From the NCBI GenBank assembly GCA_023430975.1, contig JAEYYB010000116.1:1-64000 (forward strand): a stretch of 64,000 nucleotides of DNA, read 5' to 3'. Below, piece after piece: positions 51,316 through 60,134 of this stretch; position 1 is the stretch's first letter, and each line of letters begins with the position of its first letter. The position numbers were made by a program, and so were the translations under genes. The stretch comes from Bacillota bacterium. Its GTDB lineage: Bacteria > Bacillota > Clostridia > Acetivibrionales > DSM-2933. The notes under the pieces were generated by a model, which had not been told where the DNA came from, ran no database searches, and saw only the letters and a list, made by a program, of their open reading frames with translations.

Positions 51316-53241
51316 ATGAAAAGAACGGGCAAATGTTTAAGAAAGGCAAGTGTTTTCTTACTGATGCTGACATTAATCATATCTGCTTTGCCTAACAGAA
51401 TGCAGGTATTTGCTCAAGGCTATGATTATTCTACAGCACTTAAATATGCCATTGAGTTTTATGATGCAAACAAGTGTGGTAAGGAAGCTGCCGATGATAA
51501 TGTCTTTGAATGGAGGACAGGTCCCTGTCATGTAACAGATGGCGTTGATGTAGGCCTTGATCTGACAGGCGGCTATCATGATGCGGGGGACCATGTTAAA
51601 TTCGGTTTGCCTCAAGGGTATACCGCATCAGTCCTTGGATGGTCCATATATGAATTCAGGGATGTGTTTGATGCAACAGGAAATACTGAAAAAATGCTTT
51701 CACAGCTAAAATATTTTACCGACTATTTTTTAAGATGCCATCCAAATTCTAACACTTTTTATTATCAGTTGGGAGATGGAATTATAGATCACCAGTACTG
51801 GGGAGCCCCTGAGCTTCAGACCGATGAAAGGCCTGCTCTTTATGTGGCCAACTCATCTAATCCTGCTACTGATGTCGTAGGAGAAACTGTTGCTGCATTG
51901 GCACTTATGTATCTAAATTATAAAAGCATAGATTCTGCATATGCAGATAAATGCTTGAAAGCTGCAAAAGAGCTATATCAACTTTGCAAGGCATCACCTA
52001 AAATAGGGGATTACCAATTCTTTTACCAGTCTACAAGCATGTATGATGATTTAGCGTGGGGTGCAATATGGCTTTATGTGGCGGAAAAGAATGAGCAGTA
52101 TATGACTGAGGCAAAAGAATATGCCCTTCAAAAGAATATTAATCAGGAAGATCCATTGAAAAATAAATGGACCATGTGCTGGGATAACATGTATCTTGCA
52201 GCTCATTTGAAAATTGCTGAACTGACTGGAGACACTACTTTTAAAACATCGGTTCAATCAAATCTCGATTACTGGATAAATACACTGGATAAGACGCCGG
52301 CAGGACTTAGGGTGCTTCATTACTGGGGAGTTTTAAGGTATGCTGCTGCAGAATCCATGATAGCATTTTTATTCAACAGGGTATCACCAAACCAGAAATA
52401 CCTGGATTTTGCTCAGTCACAGATGGATTATATACTTGGTAAGAATCCGGCCAATATGTCTTATGAAGTGGGTTTTGGAACAAATTGGTCCTCTTTTGTT
52501 CATCATAGGGCTGCACAGGGCGGTCAGGGATATGAAAACAATGCAGATAAGACTCCTGCAAAATATGTATTAAGGGGTGCTTTAATTGGCGGTCCCGATA
52601 AAACCGATACTTTTAAAGAGAGTGTTGATGAGTATCAATATACTGAGGTAGCAATAGATTATAATGCAGCATTTGTAGGTGCGCTAGCTGGGATGGCCAA
52701 GCACTTCGGAGCACAGGCAAGTACTAAGCCAACACCGACTCCGGTAGTTACTCCTACATCATCTAATCAAAATACTTATAAGATTACCGGATACATATCA
52801 CCTGATTTTTCAGTTCCAAGCCAATATGCAGCATATATAAAGGGCGGCTTTAAGGTCGAGGTTAAAGATACAGATATTGAGGCTATTACAGATTCAAACG
52901 GTTTCTTTGAGCTTTCCGGCGTTCCTGGAAGCTTAGCGGGACATACTTTAGTTATAAGTAAAAAGAATTATTTAAATAGAGAAATCTCCAAGGTTGTGGT
53001 GAATGGTAATGTACAATTATCAACAAGTACCAGCCCTATATTGATGTGGATTGGAGATACAAACGGTGATGGTGCAATAAATATGTCTGATATCATGGCT
53101 TATGCACTGGTTTTTAATAGTACATCCGGTGATGGAAAGTACAAACAGGATTTGGATGTGAACCAGGATGGGGCAATAAACATGAGTGACATAATTAGCG
53201 TAGCAAAGCATTTTAGTGCATCTGTCTTAAGTTATAACTGA
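51316..53241 (+). CDS. GH9 cellulase with X-module and type II-like dockerin
   Basis: The 641-residue secreted enzyme has a signal peptide (cut near Ala33), a GH9 domain (about 36-465), a Thr/Pro linker (about 468-487), an X-module (about 488-575), and a C-terminal dockerin (576-641). GH9 residues are in place: Asp89 and Asp92 in YHDAGDH, SFVHHRAAQG, and the acid Glu in YTEVAIDYNAAF. The X-module opens YKITGYISPDF and the dockerin loops read DTNGDGAINMSD and DVNQDGAINMSD. Both closely resemble the X-dockerin at the end of scaffoldin CipA rather than the type I dockerins of ordinary cellulosomal enzymes. It may bind cell-surface type II cohesins directly. AGGAGGAG precedes the ATG. Confidence 0.9.
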   Translation: MKRTGKCLRKASVFLLMLTLIISALPNRMQVFAQGYDYSTALKYAIEFYDANKCGKEAADDNVFEWRTGPCHVTDGVDVGLDLTGGYHDAGDHVKFGLPQGYTASVLGWSIYEFRDVFDATGNTEKMLSQLKYFTDYFLRCHPNSNTFYYQLGDGIIDHQYWGAPELQTDERPALYVANSSNPATDVVGETVAALALMYLNYKSIDSAYADKCLKAAKELYQLCKASPKIGDYQFFYQSTSMYDDLAWGAIWLYVAEKNEQYMTEAKEYALQKNINQEDPLKNKWTMCWDNMYLAAHLKIAELTGDTTFKTSVQSNLDYWINTLDKTPAGLRVLHYWGVLRYAAAESMIAFLFNRVSPNQKYLDFAQSQMDYILGKNPANMSYEVGFGTNWSSFVHHRAAQGGQGYENNADKTPAKYVLRGALIGGPDKTDTFKESVDEYQYTEVAIDYNAAFVGALAGMAKHFGAQASTKPTPTPVVTPTSSNQNTYKITGYISPDFSVPSQYAAYIKGGFKVEVKDTDIEAITDSNGFFELSGVPGSLAGHTLVISKKNYLNREISKVVVNGNVQLSTSTSPILMWIGDTNGDGAINMSDIMAYALVFNSTSGDGKYKQDLDVNQDGAINMSDIISVAKHFSASVLSYN

Positions 53242-53275
53242 TTTAGCAATATGCTAAGGAAAGGATTAAGTATCA

Positions 53276-53692
53276 ATGGGAAGATATGACGAATTATTAT
53301 ATCAACTAATTAAAAAAGGTATTAGAAATTCATTTGAAAGAGTGTCTAAAGACGAAATTAACGTAATTATTAATAAGCACCCTGGTGTTCCGGCAGATTA
53401 TATTGAATATTTAGAGGAAATTGGTCATGGTGACATCGGGGATAATTACTTCATGCTTTATGGAGGGTTAGTGGAGGCTTGGGAGATTTATGACGAATCG
53501 AAAGCGGAGAAATTAAAGGACATTGTATTTTTGGGTGATTATTATAATGGGCACAGCATAGGTTTTTCCAAAAAAGGTGAGTGGGAAATGGTTAATGTTG
53601 ACGATAAACATAATATAACATTTCTTAATACATCATTTGAAGCTTTCATAAAGAATAAATTGGATGAGTATTTAGGAATATTAAGCTTTTAA
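53276..53692 (+). CDS. SMI1/KNR4 (SUKH) family protein
   Basis: The 138-residue protein has the SUKH pattern: an N-terminal helix, INVIINKHPGVPADYIEYLEEIGHGDIGDNYFMLYGGLV, then a GFSKKGEWEMVNVDD strand region and a closing helix. Many SUKH proteins are immunity partners of secreted toxins, but no toxin gene is adjacent, and others have different roles. It starts 34 bases after the cellulase. It has no signal peptide. Confidence 0.8.
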   Translation: MGRYDELLYQLIKKGIRNSFERVSKDEINVIINKHPGVPADYIEYLEEIGHGDIGDNYFMLYGGLVEAWEIYDESKAEKLKDIVFLGDYYNGHSIGFSKKGEWEMVNVDDKHNITFLNTSFEAFIKNKLDEYLGILSF

Positions 53693-53721
53693 TTTCTGCA
53701 TTTATTTGTGAGGTACTGTTA

Positions 53722-55968
53722 ATGAAAAAAAGTATACTACTATTGTGTTTTCTGCTGTTTCCATTGTTATTACATGGCTGTACTGACAGTAGAAGGGCCG
53801 ATTCATATAAAGTTCAGGCAGACAAGTATCTAGGAGAAAAGGACTATAAAAATGCTCTTACATACTATGATAAAGCACTGGAAATTAGTCCGGAAAAGGT
53901 TGGAGCGCTAGCTGGTAAGGCAAAAGCACTTGAGGCTTTGGGAAAATTTGATGAGGCTATAAAAGAATGTGACAAGGCTATCAAGCTTGATTCTAAACTG
54001 GCTGATACATACAATACAAAAGGCAACGCGTTCTCTGGAAAATCAGAATTTCAAAATGCTTTGGATAGCTATAAAGCCGCCAATAAGAATGATCCGGAAA
54101 ATGCTGTATATATTAGCAATATTGCCTATGCATTAAACATGCTGGAAAGCTATGATGAGGCAATTGAGTACAGTGACAGGGCAATTTTAAAAAACCCCAG
54201 TCTCTCTGTTGCGTATTTAAATAAGGGGTATGCATTGGAAGGGCTTGATAAAGCGTCAGAAGCATTGGATTTATACGATAAGGCTATTAAGTATAACCCA
54301 AATAATATTGAGCCATATATTTATAAAGGCGATATTTTAAATGATTCTTCGAATTACGAAGAGGCCATAGAGATGTATGATAAAGCTATCAATTTAAGCA
54401 AGGGTAAGAATGGCATTGATGCATTAGCCGGTAAGGGAGATGCTCTCTGTCATATGGGAAAGTATGAAGATTCCATTAAATGCTTTGATAAGGCCATTGA
54501 GATAGAACCGGAAGTTCCTGAAATCCATGTATTTAAGGGCAGATCATTATATTATTTGGAGAAATACAAGGAGTCTTTGGAAAGCCTTGAAAAAGCATTG
54601 GCTATTGATAAAGATTCGTCTTATGCCAAGCTTTGGAAGGCAAAGAACCTTACAATGAATGAAGAGTATAAAGAAGCAGAGGAATTGTGCAAGCAGGTTT
54701 TGGATACAGATAGCGATAATTCCTTTGCCTATGATGTTAAAGGCTGTATTTTTCTCAATCAGAGCAAATTTAATGAGGCAATAGCCATGTTCAATAAGGC
54801 TTTAACAATAGAGCCTGATTATTTGGACGCGACTGTGGACAGAATAAGTGCTTTTTTTTACATGAAGAACTATGATGAATGCATAAGCCTTGCAAAGAAA
54901 GGGCTCAACAAATTTCCTAAGAATATTGATATTCTATGGTATCTCGGCGACAGTTATTCGTATATTAATCTACATAAGGAAGCAATAGACTGTTATAAGA
55001 AAATACTTACTGTTAATCCGGAGTACGACCAGGTTCTAGCCCTTACAGCATGTGAATACTACATTTTACAGGACTACAAGACTTCTGAGGATTACAACAA
55101 TAAAGCATTAAAAGTAAATAAAAGCAACAAGACTGCAACAAGGCTTAAAACAGAATTGGAAAAAAGGAAACTGCCTGAAAGCAGACAGATTACTGACTTT
55201 ATTAAAGAAAACTACCTTTACTTGGACAAAGTTAAGGATTTTGATAAGAAATCAAAGAAGTTCAATGCAAAAAAGGATGTAGGCATCAAAGATATTGAGG
55301 CTTTTATAAAATCCATCAAGCCAAGGGATGATATCTTCTCATTTGTTATTTCGGGCAAGGATTATGACAGTATCATGAGTATGGACAATTCTAGCCACAT
55401 AATATCCAAACCTATGGCAAATGACGTTTTTTACATAGGAATTAATTCTTTTACATCAAATACATCAAGGGAGTTTAAAAAGGCTATTGATAAAATCAAT
55501 AAACCTCAAGAAAAGAATCTGATAATAGATCTGAGGGATAACAGCGGAGGGTTAACTAAGGCAGCCAATGAGATACTTGATTTACTGCTTCCTCAATGTG
55601 CCACCAGTTACCTTATATATCGTGACGGTTATATGGATTCATATTATTCTGATGCTAATCTTGTAAAGTTTAAAAGGATTTTTGTATTCACGAATGAGCG
55701 TTCAGCCAGTAGTGCAGAGCTTCTTGCATTAGGACTTAAAAAGTATTTGACTAATGTTACTATTGTAGGTAGACCTACATTTGGAAAAGGTGTCGGGCAA
55801 ACGGTATACGAGAATAAATCAAAAAAGTACCTTGTTTACCTTGTTTCATTCTATTGGAATGTTAAAGAGAAAAACATAATGGGACAGAAAATTACTCCTG
55901 ATATAAAGGTTAGTGGAAATAAGACCGACAATTTCGTAAAGGCAGTAGAAAAACAGATAAAAAAATAG
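53722..55968 (+). CDS. TPR-repeat lipoprotein with an S41 peptidase domain
   Basis: The 748-residue protein begins with a lipoprotein signal (LLLHGCTD, lipid Cys20), followed by about twelve tetratricopeptide repeats (about residues 30-470, with repeated ALxYYDKALEI-like motifs). The C-terminal 250 residues are an S41 (C-terminal processing protease) domain: IDLRDNSGGLTKAANEILDLL, the catalytic Ser in SASSAELLALG, and Lys in GRPTFGKGVGQ. No PDZ domain is visible between them. TPRs may recruit or gate substrates at the membrane surface. A GAGG site precedes the ATG. Confidence 0.88.
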   Translation: MKKSILLLCFLLFPLLLHGCTDSRRADSYKVQADKYLGEKDYKNALTYYDKALEISPEKVGALAGKAKALEALGKFDEAIKECDKAIKLDSKLADTYNTKGNAFSGKSEFQNALDSYKAANKNDPENAVYISNIAYALNMLESYDEAIEYSDRAILKNPSLSVAYLNKGYALEGLDKASEALDLYDKAIKYNPNNIEPYIYKGDILNDSSNYEEAIEMYDKAINLSKGKNGIDALAGKGDALCHMGKYEDSIKCFDKAIEIEPEVPEIHVFKGRSLYYLEKYKESLESLEKALAIDKDSSYAKLWKAKNLTMNEEYKEAEELCKQVLDTDSDNSFAYDVKGCIFLNQSKFNEAIAMFNKALTIEPDYLDATVDRISAFFYMKNYDECISLAKKGLNKFPKNIDILWYLGDSYSYINLHKEAIDCYKKILTVNPEYDQVLALTACEYYILQDYKTSEDYNNKALKVNKSNKTATRLKTELEKRKLPESRQITDFIKENYLYLDKVKDFDKKSKKFNAKKDVGIKDIEAFIKSIKPRDDIFSFVISGKDYDSIMSMDNSSHIISKPMANDVFYIGINSFTSNTSREFKKAIDKINKPQEKNLIIDLRDNSGGLTKAANEILDLLLPQCATSYLIYRDGYMDSYYSDANLVKFKRIFVFTNERSASSAELLALGLKKYLTNVTIVGRPTFGKGVGQTVYENKSKKYLVYLVSFYWNVKEKNIMGQKITPDIKVSGNKTDNFVKAVEKQIKK

Positions 55969-56025
55969 ATAAAAAAATAGGACAAAAAAAGAATATGAAA
56001 AAGAATATAAAAAAGAATATAAAAA

Positions 56026-56057
56026 ATTATGAGGCGGTTTTTATCGCCTCATAATAT
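56026..56057. terminator. Shared convergent terminator
   Basis: TTATGAGGCG pairs perfectly with CGCCTCATAA across an eight-base loop. On the minus strand the hairpin includes the last codons and stop of the next gene, with TTTTTTAT after it. On the + strand it follows the protease gene and a short A-rich repeat. Confidence 0.8.
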
Positions 56058-56953
56058 GCTTTAAAAGCTTCTAAGTATTTGTAAGTTTCCTTTCCATAGG
56101 TATCCTTGTATTGTACAAGCCCTATTTCAGGCAATCTGATATCCAGCCCGATTTTAACTGCAAGCTGTGAAACAAAGGGAATTTGACCTTCATAGCCATT
56201 GTATTCCGCTAAAATTTCTTCTATTTCCCACTGAGTATGTGTTTTAATATAAATATTTTTTAAATAAGCTCTTGCTTTCAAAGCCTCAGCAGCAAATTGT
56301 ACATTTAGAAGTTCATCCTTTAGCATTACAGACATCTCTTCATCTGTAAAGTTTGAATACTTTGGGAGTCTATTCTCCTTTTTTGATAATATCTGGTCGT
56401 TAATTCTTGCTCCATCTACGCTTATCTGGGATATTCCCATGGTTTTGGCCCATTTTCCATCTCCATATTTGTCAAACACGTCATAGCAAATTATTTCTCT
56501 AAATAGAACTGAAGATATCATTTCCTTAGGTACACCGCAGTTAGAAATATCCAACTCATTATCCAGCTTATTTACAATTAGATCGACAGCTTCTTCGACT
56601 GAATAAGTATTTGTTATACCGCTGCCAATTCCTTGACTTAATGATATTTCAAAAAGACTCTCACACAACTTTTTCTTAAGCTCCAGCTTATGGACAAAGT
56701 CCATAGCCTCTTTAGGTAATGCGGTCTCTACCTTTATGCCTTCAAATTTATCTTCTAAAGTGCTTTCCTGATTTCCATCAGGTGCTCTAAATTTATCGGT
56801 TCTACTGTCACTGCTTATCATTTTACTATTTGTATTTACTTTATTATCTTCAATTGCTATTCTTTCTTTTGCGACTACCGTGTTAAAATATTGAGACTGG
56901 AGCAATATAACAACGACCAATACTGTTGCTATATACTTCATTCTACCTTTCAT
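56027..56953 (-). CDS. Exported protein of unknown function, possibly lysozyme-like
   Basis: The 308-residue protein has an N-terminal signal or anchor segment (about 8-28), a polar linker (about 30-75), and a helical domain. A segment with SSVLFREIICYDVFD followed by GDGKWAKTMGISQISVDGARI faintly recalls lytic transglycosylase-type domains (Glu, then G-x-x-QI), and the later part has NVQFAAEALKARAYL and ILAEYNGYEGQIPFVSQL. That makes a peptidoglycan-lytic fold a possibility only. An alternative start is Met5. It converges with the TPR-S41 gene. Confidence 0.6.
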   Translation of the reverse strand: MKGRMKYIATVLVVVILLQSQYFNTVVAKERIAIEDNKVNTNSKMISSDSRTDKFRAPDGNQESTLEDKFEGIKVETALPKEAMDFVHKLELKKKLCESLFEISLSQGIGSGITNTYSVEEAVDLIVNKLDNELDISNCGVPKEMISSVLFREIICYDVFDKYGDGKWAKTMGISQISVDGARINDQILSKKENRLPKYSNFTDEEMSVMLKDELLNVQFAAEALKARAYLKNIYIKTHTQWEIEEILAEYNGYEGQIPFVSQLAVKIGLDIRLPEIGLVQYKDTYGKETYKYLEAFKAYYEAIKTAS

Positions 56954-57327
56954 AACTTTAATTAAACCCCTTAAACATCACTATGAACAAAATCGATTGC
57001 AATTTTGCAACCATAATCTATATAAAATTTAATTATTTTTGCTTATACCATATAATGTATTTTTTAACCTATTTAATTTTACTTTTATTCTGAGTATTTT
57101 TCAATACATTTTGAATAAATTTAATAATTATTTCACAATTTAAAATTAATATTTGGTTTAGTGGATTATTTATCCAGCTGTTTGAGGATGATTGAGAATC
57201 TCAAAACAAATGTATAGATTAAATTAATTTTAATAGATTGAATTATGGTAAAAATTTTGATATAATTAAAACATACACTAATTTTCAAATCCAACCAATT
57301 CTTTAATCAATACAAAATTCCAGATTA
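56954..57327. other. Divergent intergenic region before the kinase gene
   Basis: The 374-bp region is very A/T rich. It has a partial family D-like hairpin near 56989-57010 (CAAAATCG with the related GCAATTTTGC) and the promoter at 57238-57266. Confidence 0.4.
57238..57266 (+). promoter_or_regulatory. Promoter of the kinase-Tad cluster
   Basis: TTGAAT (57238-57243) and TATAAT (57261-57266) with a 17-base spacer form a good SigA promoter about 75 bases before the kinase start. Confidence 0.65.
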
Positions 57328-57339
57328 ATGGTGATAAAT

Positions 57340-59001
57340 ATGAATTATAATGGGCTTTTTGATGGTAAATACCGTATTTTGAGGCCTCTCGGGCAAGGTG
57401 GTATGAGTACTGTTTATCTTGCTGAAAATGTTAAGCTTGGGACCTTGTGGGCTATTAAGGAAATAAATAAAAATTCCAAGATAGATATTTTGGTAGAGCC
57501 TAACATACTGAAAAGATTGAACCACCCTGCTCTTCCAAGGATCTTTGATATAATTGAGGATGATGATAGCATTTACATAATCGTCGATTATATAGAAGGA
57601 ACGTCCCTTGACGTTGAGCTTGGCAAGAGGGGAAAGTATCCGGAAGATAAGGTTATTGGTTTTGCACTTGAGATTTGTGATGTGCTTCAATATCTACACA
57701 CTCAAAAGCCCAATCCCATAATATACAGGGATATGAAGCCGGGCAATATAATTTTGTCAAAGGATGGAGCAATTAAACTTATAGATTTCGGTATTGCTCG
57801 TGAATATAAAGAAGAAAACAGTTTTGACACAGTTTACATCGGAACAAGAGGGTACGCAGCTCCTGAGCAGTATGGAACCGGTCAGACAAACGAAAGAACG
57901 GACATTTACAGCCTTGGTGTGACGCTATATCATCTTGTGACAGGAAAGAGTCCTAATGATCCTCCCTATGAGATAAAATCCATAAGGTTATTTGACAGCG
58001 ATCTATCGGAGGAATTAGACGGAATCATAATAAAGTGTACGAGGCAAGATCCGGAGGAAAGGTACTTTAATGTTACAGAGCTTGTGAATGATCTTAAAAA
58101 AGCACAAGCAAAAGGAAATAAAGATAATAATATTGATGCTTTAAATAGCAGAAAAGACTTCAGACATTCCCCTGTTAGCTTTAAGAAGTTAATTCTAAAT
58201 GTACTGGGAAATTCTGAGTTTGCTGCTGAGTCAGCCTATGCCATTACAAATCTTACTGACTTTAGAGTAATTATTATCAATTTGGATTTCATAACATCCA
58301 GTCTTGATTTAAACCTTAATCTTGTTCCAAAGCTTGATAAATACATATCGGCAAGAAATGAAAACTTCGGATTTAATATGATAAAAGAATCGATGGAGCA
58401 TAATACTTTCAGCCAGGATATACTGGAAAAAGCCTGCATAAGGACTGGGGATTCAAATAACATATATGTTCTCACAGATTCCTATGATATTTGCAATTAT
58501 GAAAAGTATAAGGGCCTGGATATTGAAAAACTTATGGAATATGCTTACAGGTGTTTTGATATTACCATTGTGTGTATAAACAACTCTATACATGACTTGT
58601 TTGGCAAAGCAGCACTAATGAAAAGTGACTTCAATATAATATCTGCTTCAGCAAACATAGATGTTATAAGAGGCTTTGAGGGATACTTCCGGTATATGAA
58701 GGAAAAACATGGAGTTTCCGGTGAAAACATCAGGCTTATTGCTTTTGATTACAAAAAGGAGTTTGGCCTTCCGGAAAACATTTTAAACAATTTTTTTGGC
58801 GGTAATAAATATATAGGCAGCATCAGCTACCAGCCTGATAGGGAGAAATATAGAAATATAAATTCTATTTACGCACAAAATGCAGTAGAAAAACAGTCTA
58901 ATGAGTATCTTAATATCTTATCTCACTTTAATATAATCCCAAAGAAAACATTTGGCAGTAAAATAGGGAGCATTGTAGGGTCTATTTTTGGCAGAGGTTA
59001 A
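57340..59001 (+). CDS. Ser/Thr protein kinase fused to a degenerate CpaE/MinD-like domain
   Basis: The 553-residue protein has an intact Hanks-type kinase at about 8-255: GQGGMSTVY loop, Lys40, catalytic Asp131 in YRDMKPGN, DFG (149-151) and APE. No membrane helix or PASTA domain is present. The C-terminal part (about 280-530) resembles a CpaE/MinD P-loop ATPase in layout, with FRVIIINLDFITSSLDLNLNL matching the Walker A'-like strand, but the P-loop place reads VLGNSEF, without the Gly-Lys-Thr needed for ATP. I chose the ATG at 57340 after GGTGAT; an ATG at 57328 is also possible. It heads a Tad-like pilus cluster. Confidence 0.85.
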   Translation: MNYNGLFDGKYRILRPLGQGGMSTVYLAENVKLGTLWAIKEINKNSKIDILVEPNILKRLNHPALPRIFDIIEDDDSIYIIVDYIEGTSLDVELGKRGKYPEDKVIGFALEICDVLQYLHTQKPNPIIYRDMKPGNIILSKDGAIKLIDFGIAREYKEENSFDTVYIGTRGYAAPEQYGTGQTNERTDIYSLGVTLYHLVTGKSPNDPPYEIKSIRLFDSDLSEELDGIIIKCTRQDPEERYFNVTELVNDLKKAQAKGNKDNNIDALNSRKDFRHSPVSFKKLILNVLGNSEFAAESAYAITNLTDFRVIIINLDFITSSLDLNLNLVPKLDKYISARNENFGFNMIKESMEHNTFSQDILEKACIRTGDSNNIYVLTDSYDICNYEKYKGLDIEKLMEYAYRCFDITIVCINNSIHDLFGKAALMKSDFNIISASANIDVIRGFEGYFRYMKEKHGVSGENIRLIAFDYKKEFGLPENILNNFFGGNKYIGSISYQPDREKYRNINSIYAQNAVEKQSNEYLNILSHFNIIPKKTFGSKIGSIVGSIFGRG

Positions 59002-59112
59002 GCAGAGCTAAACATCATAAGAAAATTTATATAAAAATCAAAAGATTTGTATAAAAATTAAATGTTTTTTTGCAGGTTTTGATATGTCATACCAAGAAAG
59101 GAATGAATTTTA

Positions 59113-59994
59113 ATGCTAAAAAACCAAAAATTCATTTTGCTTATTGCAGTATCTCTTTTGCTTATGGCTGGAACCATTTACTATTTTAATAACATAAGAA
59201 TACCTGGCCTTACAACTAGATTGGAAAAAGAGATAAGAGCAAAAGTTGATGTAGCAGCCATGCCCAAGACGAGAATCGCTGTTGTAGCAGATAAGGAAGG
59301 GATTCCTAAGTATACCCAGTTAACTGATGAAATAATTAATGCAAAGGTAAAGATAGTTGACATACCAACTGATTATGTTGCCTCAAATGCTGCATTTGAT
59401 ATTGATATGCTTAAAAATAAAATAACAAAGGAAGATCTCAGGTTTGGAGAACAGATAATTTTAGACAGCCTTTCAACAGAACAAAAATGGTTCGGAGATT
59501 ACGACAGGCTCAAGGAATTTGCTGTAAAGAGCATTGTAGCTGAAGAAGTTAAGCCTGGTAATATCGTTGATTTGATCGTAAATTATAGAAATGGTACCTA
59601 TGATGTGATAGTTCCAAAGACGAAGGTGCGAAAAATTTATAAGTCGGAAGGCAAGGAGGGAATAATAAGCTCATATACTCTGATATTCTCTCTTGATGAA
59701 TTAAGTTACAGGGATGTCCTATTAGCCAGCAAGTTGGGATATCTTGAAACAAGGCTTTATATTGATGAAAGCCAGAAAGCTTCTGCGAAGACCTTTAATT
59801 ATTCAGTGCAATCTAAGAAAATCCCTCTTATAAAGGTTGATGAAAAGGATTCAGCCATTGCAGATATATTTCCTATAGAAAGCACATCACAATCTGTTCC
59901 AAATGCCAATGTAACCCAAAGTTCGAATCAGGAAATAAAAGAAACTAAAGCTCAGAATGATTCCCAGAAAACCCAGATTAAAGTTGAAAGATAA
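59113..59994 (+). CDS. SAF-domain protein, CpaB/RcpC-like
   Basis: The 293-residue protein has an N-terminal membrane helix (about 7-25) and a SAF domain (about 50-125) with KTRIAVVADKEGIPKYTQLTDEII and VKPGNIVDLIVNYRNG later. CpaB proteins are periplasmic or exported parts of Tad pilus assembly. The Ser/Gln/Asn-rich C-terminus looks disordered. AGGAATG lies before the ATG. It is located between the kinase fusion and the CpaE-like gene, where CpaB is expected. Confidence 0.8.
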   Translation: MLKNQKFILLIAVSLLLMAGTIYYFNNIRIPGLTTRLEKEIRAKVDVAAMPKTRIAVVADKEGIPKYTQLTDEIINAKVKIVDIPTDYVASNAAFDIDMLKNKITKEDLRFGEQIILDSLSTEQKWFGDYDRLKEFAVKSIVAEEVKPGNIVDLIVNYRNGTYDVIVPKTKVRKIYKSEGKEGIISSYTLIFSLDELSYRDVLLASKLGYLETRLYIDESQKASAKTFNYSVQSKKIPLIKVDEKDSAIADIFPIESTSQSVPNANVTQSSNQEIKETKAQNDSQKTQIKVER

Positions 59995-60014
59995 CACACA
60001 TTAAAGTACATAGT

Positions 60015-60110
60015 AATGGCACTGAAATAACATCCGATTCTCATCGTCCAAAACCCCGTTAAATCGACATGATTTTGTCTTTGAGAATAACAGAAGTTAT
60101 TTAAGGTATT
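60015..60110 (+). repeat. Family C repeat, copy 3
   Basis: AATGGCACTGAAATAACATCC is matched by the end GTTATTTAAGGTATT; the interior AACCCCGTTAAATCG equals that of copy 1. It sits inside the Tad cluster, between the CpaB-like and CpaE-like genes, and has diverged at both ends. Confidence 0.7.
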
Positions 60111-60134
60111 ACTAAGATAAAGAGGAGACGGCTT

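Noticed and set aside
52741..53241. A standard type I dockerin on the GH9 enzyme
   Set aside because: The preceding X-module and the Met-Ser residues at positions 10-11 of both calcium loops fit a type II X-dockerin much better.
55960..56026. The ATAAAAAAATAG / AAGAATAT tandem repeats after the protease gene as a functional element
   Set aside because: They are short, imperfect A-rich repeats best explained by replication slippage just before a terminator.
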